DNA from: Trichostrongylus colubriformis
Taxonomy: Eukaryota > Nematoda > Chromadorea > Rhabditida > Trichostrongylidae
Length of the DNA stretch: 64,000 nucleotides
NCBI GenBank assembly: GCA_963978905.1
Contig: OZ022256.1
Span: 37,434,001-37,498,000 of the forward strand
Direction of reading: 5' to 3'
Part shown: piece by piece, positions 26,701-38,924 of the stretch
Layout of the letters: each line of letters opens with the position of its first letter
Numbering within the stretch: the stretch's first letter is position 1
Made by a program: the position numbers and the translations under genes
Notes under the pieces: generated by a model
What the model was told of the DNA's origin: nothing
The model's database searches: none
What the model saw: only the letters and a program-made list of their open reading frames with translations

Positions 26701-29700
26701 GAGTCTTAGCACAACACTTTCAAACAAAACGTGCTCCTGCATTATAAACAGGATAGTCGATTGGACAATCTTGTTTTACCCTTGTCAGATACACCGCAGA
26801 TTTGAAATACAGCTTCCTACAGAAGTACGCTGCTTGTCACTGACCATTCTCGAAAAATGGCGATTACAGGTATCAACGTTCTCAAGCAACGAAAAAGATG
26901 CTCACGTGCGAACCTCTAGAAAACACAGGAGTGCCATTTCACAATATGTTGGAAGGCAAATGAGGATTTTCTTTCTGCTCCATACTTATGCATGGACGCT
27001 TTGCGCACGGATCGATTTCTCCTCTGATAAATTCGTGATCCCACCAAGGGAAAATACCCGGGGAGTTGCTTTAAAATTGCAAGAGCAAATGCTTCATACC
27101 GTGTTCATATGGCAGTTTTGCAGCTGTGACAGTACCGTTGGTACTCTTGCTACTCCTGCATGTCTCACTCTAGAAGTTTATTCGCAAACATCTTCTGTGA
27201 GGGAAGAGCTGATATATAAAACGTACAGTGGATCGTCTTGCATCAAGCTCAAAGGAAAAACTGGAGGATATATCTAGTCAGAACGAGGCTAGTACAAAAT
27301 GCAAAAGGTTGCTGAAGAGTGAGCTTCAAATTCACATCGAGATAACGAACAATTACCATCTCGACGAAGTCATACGTTAGTGTCTTTGGAAGGGACGGTA
27401 GTTTCCGCCCTCGAGGAATTTAGGGTTAGTGTGGAGCAAAGACTGGATCGTGTCATCTCACATGGTATTCTGCTAGAAGGTATTGCGCGAAGGACATTAG
27501 TTCAAGGTCAAGGAGTCACACCGAAGCCGAAGCCAATGGCAGCATATAAAAGCGTGCGTGCATGTTTCTTGAACTGTTAGTATACGCTTCATATAAGCCT
27601 TCTTTCTAGAAACGACGAGATAGCGCGGAAAAGGAAAGGGGAGAAACAGTCTGCAGGCAGATCGCTCAGACTTGAATGGTAGGGGGCAGTATGGAACTCG
27701 TGACTCTCTGATTGTTTGCTTTGTTTGCGGTAGAAGGCAATCACCAGACACAAGCAAAAGTTCAATTATATGATACAGATGTTCTAACCAGAAATGCGGA
27801 GCTCAGGCTCACGTTCACTGTACAGAAAGAAGATACAGAGTGTTAGTAGTGGTGGGTATTTGCATACAGGCGTCTGATAAATTGATACTGGAGGAAGCAG
27901 TTGAGTAATGATTTTATTGTAGCTTGTAAGATCCCTTCCCCTATTGAATACACAATGCCCGCTAGGTCATGCTCCCTCCCAATTCTCTCATTGCGTAAAT
28001 ACCAATACCACTCGGTTGGTATCAGCAGTTAGGATTGCCCATCAATCAATAAATACGCACTAATCTTGCAATTAATTACATATGTGTTTTGCATTGCTCC
28101 GTTCTCAGATATCATTGAAGTGACACACAGCGTTTCACGTTTTTGTTTGTGTATAATTTCATCATTATGAGTGATGAGTAAGAAGGATTGATCTTGTCAT
28201 GTTGTTTTGTTCCACTTTCTTCCCTTCTGCAGGAGGTGAGGCTCAGTGTTTTCTGAGGAGATTATGCTCATGTAATTCATACATTTGATTCAATGCTGTT
28301 GGGTAGCTGAGAGGAACGTTGGCGCAAATATTGGTTAAGCCGCGCAACACATGGTAGACGCATCCGATTCGTCAAACCTTCTCGTCTGAACGGGATCTTC
28401 TATTTGTTACGAGTGAGAGAACAAAAAGTACAGCCTCTGTGAAAAGATTGGAAGGCAAAAAACTTGAGGCATCCTAAACAAGGTACAAGGGTAGATTCGT
28501 TGTCTCTTCACAAGAGTGAAGAAGAATACGATGAATTTCCTATTTCACGAGATTCTCCGACAATTTTGGTGAAAATGCTTCGTATCGTGCTTAATGAGTC
28601 TAAACTGGATGTAATCGCCCAAAATGAAGACGAAGATAGAAAAATTGATCAAAATATTGAAGTTAGAGGATGTTCAGCAATCGTACTAGTGAAAAGGCGT
28701 GAATTACTGTAGAAAGGTGGTTCTCCATGGTGTATTGCATGGCGAGTTTCCGTCAAGGTGTTCTGGATTGCTCACCTTCGACCAGCCGGCTCAACGCGTT
28801 ATACATGTGAGTGCTTACAAGCTACGGTGATTACACCATCAAGAACCTGGGAATGGTTAGTGTCTCGATAGTATAGTGGATTAGCACATATGCCCAAAAA
28901 CCATGAAGTGTGGTTCCGCACGAGATCAAAGCTCTTGCTCACAACTCCTCATCACTGTCACAACTTTCGCATCGCGGATATTACGAAATCCAACGGCTAC
29001 TAGAACTTCTGTCGCCTATTCCTGCCGTTTTCGAAAAGATCGGTTAAGTGGTAACCTCAAAACAAATTGTCCTCGTCCTTTTTGCGACTTTTTCCACGAA
29101 TTAGAAAGAATTGCCCAACCTTCAGGGGTAAGAACCACGAGGTAGCTCTTACCACCTTCCAATTGTGGCTTAATTTCGAAATGAGCAGGGCAGTTAGAGC
29201 CATCACTGCAAGTTTATTATGGAGATGAAAGACTCGATGCTCCTTACACAAGAAGCATGAATAAAAATATTTGTACCTCACCTTGAAAAAGAAAATGTTC
29301 GGTTGCGCAGTGGATTTAGGCTCGTTCTTATCACATCCATTATCATGCGATCCTTATCATCTATTAGAGACTGAAAGGTCGCATCGTCATATACAGATAG
29401 ATTTCTTTTTGATCAGCTGCTTGATGTGTTGAGCTTTTGTGTAGATGGAACCGCTGCTGAATACAACGATCTACCAGTGAACCTTACATTATTAGCAGTG
29501 ATCTTGCGTGAACCATAGCCATCGACTTTAAGATCAAAGTTGCACGTCGAACTGGGAAATGCATTGATTACTGACACGAATGCTTCGTCTTTACTTGGAG
29601 CGTCCGGTAAAGTTTTCTGAAATTAACTCTGAACTGAAAAAAAGTGAAGTTATACTTGGTGCTTCTCACCAAACGTAGAATCATGGAGGGTAGATTTACA

Positions 29701-32700
29701 GATGCAAAGTAAGTTGCGCATTAGACTTCCCATATTCGTTTTACGATAGCAATTAATGCGCTGGCCGAGGTCACACAAGTAGTGGCTACAAACAATAAGC
29801 CAATCAGTCCTTTGAAAGCACCCCTTATCGCTCCTTTCATCTTTCACTCAGATTCATATCGTTAGGAAAGAACTTGCATAGCATGCAAAGCAATGACAAG
29901 TTAGTGGCAGATGTAAATGGTTGGTACATATATTTTGCAGCGCATCCATTCTTTTTTCGCAAAATGTTAGTGTTTTCAGAAACCTTCAGTATGCCCGTAG
30001 TATAGTGGTCAATGTTTGTCATATTGCTACCCAAGCTATCTATCACGATGATCCTAGTCCGTCGCTGCCTCGTTGCTCAATGACAGCAATACAAGGAACG
30101 GAGGGCGCGCCTCCGAGCTGTAGAAACGGCGCAACGGATGACTCGGAACGCCTTGGATGACCGACTCCGCCTCCTAGGGTCGACTTTGCCGAGGAACGAC
30201 TGAGGTGTGAGCGTGATAGCAGAATGTTACTTATCGTATAGTATTGAGGCCGTATTGACCGAAAAGACGTGGTGCTTGACTTGTCAGCTTTCGTGGTGAA
30301 CCGTCCACCGGTCAGTATCAAACATTGGAAGGAATGAAACAATCGAATCACCCCTAACGCTGCCTAAGACGATGTTCTAGAAGAGCCTTCTTACTCGCGA
30401 TTAGTGGAGTAAGACGGACCCACAAGGTATAATAGAGGGTCCGGGTTCTCCTCTTCGATGTTGGTTTTCTCTCCTGCTCGTTCATATCAGATAAATATTC
30501 ATAGCCCCACCTCTTCTGTCTCACATCCAACGAACGTTAGACGGGCCTTTGGCTCCTCTGGGCTGGCACGTGACGACTTGCGCGGTAAAGTGCGCGACGC
30601 CGCGTCTCTCCGCGGCGTCTTTGACTGGAGCACGAATTCGCAGTCGTGCTGATTGAGATTCAGATACTCAGGGGTTTTGTCGAGAGAGGGCTTTTCCTTT
30701 CTTCCATGGTGTTATAAGTTGAAACTTTTGAGGATCATGTTCTTATTCATGCAACACTTTTATGACCACTAAGACTACTTATTGCTTTCTTTGAAACTTA
30801 GCTTTGAAAAGTTTGATGACAATGTGGTAGAATCTGCTTTTTTCTTTTTGCTTTGGTCCTCAGTGTGGAGCCGTGCTAAATCGTCCACGACATTCAATGT
30901 TGTTTGATTATTTTATTCCTTACCTTGCTCAATGCGAAGCTACTTTGTTGGTTATGATGTTTGTATGATGCAATCCGCTTTATTTCTTGCACTTGCCGAG
31001 GTGATGAACACTCCGTACATACTTGAGAAGAAGCGAATTTCATCACATCGTCATCATACTTCCAAAACCATGCTTCCAAAAAGTACAATAAGTGATCTGG
31101 GTGGTAATATGAGGGTATTAAACAAACAGAAGTATTACGCGAAAAGCTCATCTTCTACTAATTAATGAAAGGAAGGAGAAGCCTGTGTCCAGTAAAATTT
31201 ATGACCACCTCAGCCTTTATCCGTTAAAGGAATCGTCCACGGCAAATGGGTTTTTGTGTTACCCATATGTTTAGGTTGTATTTGCCTAATGTTGGCCTCA
31301 TGCAAAATTTCACGCGAAAAAATGTGAATCTGGCTGAGATACAGCACCACAATGAGCGGTCCCACTGGGCGGGGCCTCCGTGTAAAAGCCTCGTCCCGTC
31401 TTCCGCCGTCGTTGGGAACGGAGAGTGGGACTGTTTACGTAACCTCCTGTTCCTACAATGCGTCTCCGACCACGGCGGACGCGGCACGAGGCTTTCACAC
31501 GGAGGCCCCGCCCACTGGGACCGCACTTTCTGGTGCTGTATCTCAGCCAGATTCACATTTTTTCGCGTGAAATTTTGCATGAGGCCAACATTAGGCAAAT
31601 ACAACATAAATATATGGGTAACACAAAAACTCATTTTCCGTGGACGATTCCTTTAAGTTACGTGTTTGCGTCCCAATCATCGACGACGAAGTCGGCTGTG
31701 TTGCCGCGCACTTCGCCCCACAAATTGCCGCGTGCCAGCCCGGACGAGCCGAAGGTGACACACCCCCAACAAACCCACTGATCTGAATCCAAGTTGATCG
31801 ATTTATTGTAGAGACTTGGCTATCAGTGCTCTGACGATGCTTCATCGGAGCTACTGCACAAGCTACTACGTCGTCCGGAAAAATCTTGCGGTTTTTGATA
31901 TCTACTTCCAAATGCGCATATCTGGACTGATACCAAATTTCGTCAATCGAGATGAGAGTCATAAAAATTGGTAGATTTTCGCCACTTCCATTACTAACTT
32001 GCCTCTCATGTGCTCCGTAAATTCTGGCTTCCCCAACCCATCCTTAACTTGCCCGACCTGACCTCTACAGGCCCATTCCTGATATCTGGAACCTGAGCGT
32101 GGGCTCAAATTCGAGCACCGGCAGTTTCCGAGCAAGCCCCGGCCACAGCAGGCGGAGCTAGGCTTAGTTCTTATGTGCTCTGTACGCTTAGGTCAGCCCC
32201 TACCCAATGCTAACTTGCCCGACCTCTCCAGATAGCAGTTCACCTAAGAATGCATTGTGCGGTGAGCGGATTTCCGCGAAAGCTCCTGCAGTTCGGTTAA
32301 GGATACATTGTGCGGTGAGTGGATAGACAGACAGACAGACAGACACACGGACAAACAAACACAACAAAATTCGGATTTATACAGGGGGTGCCAAAAAAAG
32401 TAATTTTGCCCACGGCTCACATCTGCCAATTATACAAAACATAGGAAAACGAAAGAAATAAAAGGAATGGGGCAAAATATTCCCGAAATGTTCCTCTGAA
32501 AGCGAACAAGCTGTGGCTCCCTACATTCACCTTTATAAAAATATAGAGCTTTCAATCGGCGCAGTCGGGCTTAGGAGTACCTACTACACTGTCAGGGTCC
32601 GCTTAAAACGGTGAAGCCAGGCTCCGTGGTAGGTCTTTTGTGGCAAGCTTCCTGAGGATTGGCCCTTCGGTTCATGGAAGTCATAGAGCCTCTGCTGCTG

Positions 32701-35700
32701 TGAAAAGGCTGCTATGATCCAAAGTATCATTTTCATGTCTCAAATCCGCCTCGGGAGGGGTTCCAGTGGTAAGGGCACGTTTTGGCTCGTGGAAACGAAG
32801 AGCACTAGGAACCCGGAAAAAACGGAATGGTGAAGAACACCACCCAGTATGAATCCCCTTAGGTACTCAGAGTGAACGGACCTTAGCAAGGTTATGAACG
32901 AGAGCCACGAAGTTTCGGGTTTTGCCCAGTCGAGGTGACACATCTTGTTCACTCTTTTCTCGCCCCCCCCCATTCCTGCTCGTACAGAAGGCTGCCACGG
33001 AGTATGGTGACAGAATGAGGTCTGCTCTTGAATCTGGAAATGAAAATACCTCAACAGAATTTGCTGTAGTTCGACTAAAGTGGGGTTGAAAGTGGAGGAA
33101 CAAAATTACTTCTTTTGGCACCCCCTGTATATATAGTATGATGATTAGTATGTGTAGTGTGTAGTTGCAAAGCAAGTAAACAAAGATGCATAGCTACAGC
33201 ATGAGCCCCGCGCAGTAATGCTCGCCAACCAATTGGTTCAATTATAAGTGAATAAGAAACAGTACATTAACACGGAGTTGCACAAGCCCACATATAAGAA
33301 ATGCTAACGCTGCGATCATCCCACCAATCGCCATTCGTTGGAGCAACCTGAAAGTCTCGGTTCTCTGGAATATATTTTGAAACTCGAAAAAAATAGAAAG
33401 TTACGTGGTTTTCAGATGAATTTTGTCCAAAAAAGGATAGATCACTATTTGGAACATTGGTATAGTAATCATAATCATTAGCGGATTGACCACTAGAATC
33501 TGATCTGGGTAGAGGGTTATTGAAGACGTGATTTGCCCATCCATTTCAATAGCTTGAATAATCCAACGAGATCCCTAAGATTGAGGTGATTAGTCCGCGG
33601 AAATCGGTAGAATGCTTGAGTGTCTGCTGAATATGCGGTGTATGTGTCTTCAACCTACAAGTATGTGTTCGCTCGTAAACATACTTGTTATGCTTTCATT
33701 TTTTTCAAAGTTATCTTCCCATAAATTTTGCAGAGTGCAATATCTACTGGGTTGGGGAATAAGTCCCCGCCGTTTTTTCAACCCCGTTTTTCACATTGTT
33801 CCCTTCACCTTCCGACAAAGCTTATATATGATTGCGATAGAGCCTTTTTTGCTCTACAAAATGCTACTATCTGTTTTTCGATTTCTTCGACTTTCTGATA
33901 TTTATGAAGTTTGGAAATGAAGTGAGTGGAAGGCAAAAAATTGGCACTTGCGCACCTCTTCTTTCTCGTCTGCCATCGAGACCAAAAATGTATGCGTATA
34001 TGTTTTCGATAGAGCTTTTCCAGCTCTACAGGACGATACTTTTTTATTCAAATCGCTCAACTTTTTGCTGTTTTTAAGACTCACAAATGCAGTACTCGCA
34101 AAAGTGTGCACTTTCGTTATCTCCTCTTCCTCGCCTACCACCGAGATTAGAGAGTATGTGCATGCATGCATTCGATAGAGCTTTTTTTGCTCTACGAGTG
34201 ATACCACTCTTCTTTTGTATCCTCTCATATTTTAGCATGTAGGAATAAGTTTCCACCTTTTTTTCAACTCGAAATTGTGTGATGAAAATGATTTTTTTTG
34301 GCACAATGTTTTGTACTGTTCGATAGAGCTCTTTTGCTCTACAAGAAAGTGTTCACAGTTTCTGATCAAATTGATTTTTGCTATTTTTTAGATTATTTAA
34401 AAGGACTGCTGAGTCGACAAAATCGAGCATTTTTGTGTCGATCAGGCTCGATTTCGTCGACTTGGCACTCCTTCAAATGATCTTAAAAGAAGCAAAAATT
34501 AATTTGAACAAAAACTGTAAGGACTATTTCGTAGAGCGAAAAGAGCTCCATCGAATTTTACAAAACATTGTGCCAAAAAATCCATTTTCATCACGCAATT
34601 TCGAGTTGAAAAGAAAAGGTGGAAACTTATTCCTACATGCTAAAATATGAGAGGATACAAAAGAAGAGTGGTATCATCTTGTAGAGCAAAAAAAGCTCTA
34701 TCGAATGCGTGTATGCACATTCTCTCTAGTCTCGATGGTAGGCGAGGAAGAGGTTATAACGAAAGTGCACACCTTTGCGAGAACTGCATTTGTGAGTCTT
34801 AAAACAGCAAAAAGTTGAGCGATTTGTATAAAAAAAGTATCGTTCTGTAGAGCTGAAAAAGCTCTAGCGAAAACATATACGCATACATTTTTGATTTCGA
34901 TGGCAGACGAGAAAGAAGAGGTGCGCAAGTGCCAATTTTTTGCCTTCAGCTTACTTAATTTCCAAACCTCATAAATATCAGAAAGTCGAGGGAATCGAAA
35001 AACAGATAGCAGCATTTTGTAGAGCAAAAAAAGGCTCTATCGCAATCATATATAAGCTTTGTCGAAACATGAAGGGAACAATGTGAAAAACGGAGTTAAA
35101 AAAAAACGGCGAGGACTTATTCCCAACCCAATACATTCCGATCACGATTCCCAAAGAATTATTTTTCCACGGTCTCTCATCACATAAAGTTGCATTGACA
35201 TGGTAGAATCTTCGTTGTTCCTCACTGCCTCGCAGGCGAATGATCAAATCGGCAAAAGCCACCAGACAGCCACTGGTGCGACCAATCCCTCCTATTTCTG
35301 ACACAATAAAATTCGAAGACTAAATGATCGGTAAAGCATACAGTCCCACGGAGATGGGTAGAACTGCATTCTCGGTTTCATGTGGTTATAGGGTGTCAGC
35401 TGATATTTGTCCTACGGTAGCGTTTTAGTTGTGGTGATGACAGGGATCTGCTGAAATTTCGTCAGTCGTCTTCGCTACATGACAATGACAATAGAGCTGA
35501 GTGGTGCTGAAGAGTCGTGTCGAACGCGAAGAGTGACTGTTGCTGATAGAAGTAAAGCTGTTTGGTTCGCTCGCAGTGAAGCACAGAAAACGAAGTGGAC
35601 TACTAGAAAACTTGGGAGATGGGACCCTTCATCTTGTTCCTCGTTTCAGAAATGTTTTTCGAGTCGACAGAAATCGGTGAGAGCCACCATATTATGTCGT

Positions 35701-38700
35701 TTGTTCTGTGTGGCTCATGCGGTGCTACATGGACACCCACTTTTCTCGACTTTTGGTCGATCAGTTATTCTAGCATCAACATTCAACAGTTGGGAAAGTC
35801 TGCGTTTTAATGACACAACCATAAGTGACAGCTGGACGTGATACCAATGGGCAGTTTTAGAGATGTAGGCTGCGACCTTACACAATTAAACCGTAATCAA
35901 TTTTTAATAAATTTTTCTGAGCTAATTTGATGCACGTAATCTATATGACCACTTTTTATGGAAAATAGGTGAAAAATCGAGAACAACGAAACCTGCTGCT
36001 CGAAGAGCGCCCAGAACATTGGAACCGGTAATAACATAATGACAACCCGGAATACACCTTTCAGGTCCTCGATGAACTTCCTCTGAAAGAAAAAGTAGTT
36101 AAAAGATAAATTTCATGAAATGATTGAACCACGTACTAAACTTTTGCACTGTTCGTGGCGAACAAGTTACCAGCACCGAACAACAAATCCGATGTTACTA
36201 TTGGGATGGTCCATAAGTTCCAAAGTGGGCTGATTTTAGTTTTTTTATTGTTTTCTTCTTATGTTTATTGAACGTGGTACTCACATGTCCAACGAAGAGA
36301 AAGAGAAGGGCATAAACTCAATCCTCGACTTTATGATCGCGGGAGAATTCATGATCATTGCGATCGGCTATGTTAAACTTAACGCCGTAAGGACCTAATT
36401 TAATTTTTCTTAATAACCCTACAACTTTCCTTTCCGAGCCTGTCAAACGTTCTTAGAACATGGTCCTTCAATGGAGTAGGAATTTTCAGTTGAAAGATCT
36501 CCCATAGACTGCGCTAGACATAGACAGGACGGTGGTGTATGGCCAATTGGCTGGCGCACACAACTGTGCGCGTAACGCCATGGGCATTATTTGAGTCAAT
36601 GGGAAATGCTTTTTCATAAACATTACTCATCACCCAATACCACATCACATCAATAACTATTTCGTAACGACGAGCAGAACATGGCCTATTATCATTCCCC
36701 AACTCTACACAAAAGTGGATGAATTCGATCGATATCGATTGTTGGCTCGTATTACTATGGAGTTCGCATCTCTGCAGCGTTACTCATCTGTGGGAGTGGT
36801 GCGGCCCCCTACACAAAATCGATAATTTCGATCAATACTAATCGATGGTGACATCTATGAAAAAGAACCCCTTCACCTATGAGCAGGGTTCAATAAACAG
36901 CTTTCCTGCTCTTACATTATTATTACATAATGATTACATAATATGGTAGACCTTGCTAGTAACTATCTCACACCGCTATGCGTGATTTTTTTATTCTGGC
37001 CCTGCCGTCTCGTCGCGGACCCAGTCCCCGTGAGCTGCACTTGCCCTTTACTGCTATTCTCGTTTCATGGTCTCCAGTCTTTTCAGAACCACATTACGAA
37101 TTTCTGACTCAAGCTCTGCTGACCACCGCAAAAGTTACACCTATTACATAGCCCCAGCAATTAAAGACCTTTCTACTTTACCCAGTCCTTTAAGAACCGA
37201 ACTGCAATTTCTGCAATTTTGTGGGCGGATCTCTGCTCACTTCAAGTAGGTTCAAGATAGCTGAATATTATTCATATCTACTAAAATTTTTCCCTAATTC
37301 TGGTGATGCGTTGGGTCCGAGTTATGAAGCTTGTTATAAGGAACGCTCATTCGGGATGCGCTCCGAGCATTGCGCTCTGACCTCTTCCATGACGTTCAGG
37401 AACTTATCGCTTACCTTAAATCATATTTCCCCCACGTTTGGGTCATATTGGTTCTCAATTAACAATTTCCGGTTTGAAAACGGAACACTCAGTGCGCGCT
37501 TCACCCAAAGAGGGCCAAGTACTGTTTGGTTTTGGCTCCGTTGGCGAAGGCCCATTCCTCGTGAGCAGCACATGCCTCACAATCTTATTCATCTTTTCTT
37601 CAAGGCCCAGACCGTTTTGCACCCACATTACAGATTTTTAATTAAAGCTCCGAGATGTCGGCCCACCGACAAAATTTATCTCCCACCCATAGCACAAGCT
37701 ACTATTGGCCGGGTGACGGTTGGGACACACGAATCTAGGCCGTGATCCTGTGACAGCCTGTGGCCTTTGCCCTGTTACATGAATAATTCAGACAATTTAA
37801 CTATACAACGGAATAGACTTGCAAGGAGTACACGATTTACATGAAGAAATTGTCTGAATTATTTAAGGCTTAGGTCAAAGGCCACAGGCTGTTACAGGGT
37901 CATGGCCTAGATTCGTGTGTCCCAACCTACACCCCTATTGGCCACTGATTTTCTCCTGGTCTCCAAACTACTTTAGAAGCAAATTGCAAGCTTTGCAGCC
38001 GCTTTCTCCTGATTTTACACGGTCCACCCATTGTGGACGTGTCCAGATCCAAATCAAAGGCAGCTTTAGGGGAAATTCGGACGAAAAGTAAAAAAACAGT
38101 GAATATGAAAGCCAAGATGCCTAGAAACAGGACAGTGGAGAAAAAACGGATGGAAATGGCCAAAAACCCGAGAAATAGGACCCCTTCCCACCGCTGGTTC
38201 TTGGCGCGGACGACCTTTCCGTCAAGAGGCGGGAGTCGGCATAGGTCTTCCAATGGCACTACCAAGACGTAAACATGAAGGGATGTTCGGAAATGCGACA
38301 GCATCTATTTTCATGTGGTGAGCTTCAAGCTAAAAGTGAGGAAGCGCGCTGCGACACTTTCAACCTGCCGACCTCCTTGACCAACCTCACCGTGGCCAAC
38401 CACTAATCACGTCGCCTCGAGGCGGGCTGCCCTAAACCAAGGCGGCTGCCCTGATGAGGCCGCCTCCGCCACAGCTCAAGTGGACGCCTTCCGCGGAGCA
38501 TTTCGGCATGCATAGGCCTTTCAGGTCCGCAGTTTTCCACTAAATGACTCCTTTTGGGATTTCTTATCACCCACATTACCCCTATCACTGTCTTCAAGTG
38601 CCTTTGGATAGCTCGGAGGTTAGCCATTTCTACAATTGTTCTAGTCTTGCAGTCTGGCGTTGGACCAGGTATGAATGCTTGTTAAAAGTACCGTTCGCTC

Positions 38701-38866
38701 ATGGTGCGCTCCGCTCACCTTTTTTATGTCCTTCAAAACTTATCGCTTATCTTAACCCATCTTTTCCACACGTTTAATGCATTCTGAAACCGAATTTCGG
38801 CCCGAGCATCGAACAGAGCATAGCAAACTTTTCCCACAAGATTCTCCTCATAATGCCTTGTTTTGT

Positions 38867-38924
<58 letters not shown>

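Noticed and set aside
26609..27277. A 222-residue plus-strand ORF
   Set aside because: Composition looks random, no domain, and it lies antisense in an intron; a chance ORF is the simpler reading.
28863..28925. tRNA-like start (CGATAGTATAGTGGATTAGCA) with TCTCG/CGAGA pairing
   Set aside because: The rest does not fold into anticodon and T arms and no B box is convincing; likely a decayed tRNA pseudogene at best.
29996..30060. CGTAGTATAGTGGTCAATG resembling a tRNA A box
   Set aside because: No B box or cloverleaf follows.
31224..31656. Two antiparallel 136-residue ORFs of nearly identical sequence
   Set aside because: They mirror each other because the DNA is palindromic; they are by-products of the foldback element.
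33902..35304. Several ORFs of about 100 residues on both strands
   Set aside because: They lie in the 1385-bp palindrome, repeat with its units and have no domain.
37927..38304. A 125-residue minus-strand ORF with a hydrophobic stretch resembling a membrane protein
   Set aside because: The same DNA recurs at 57886-58340 without the frame, so it is a dispersed repeat and not a transporter exon.
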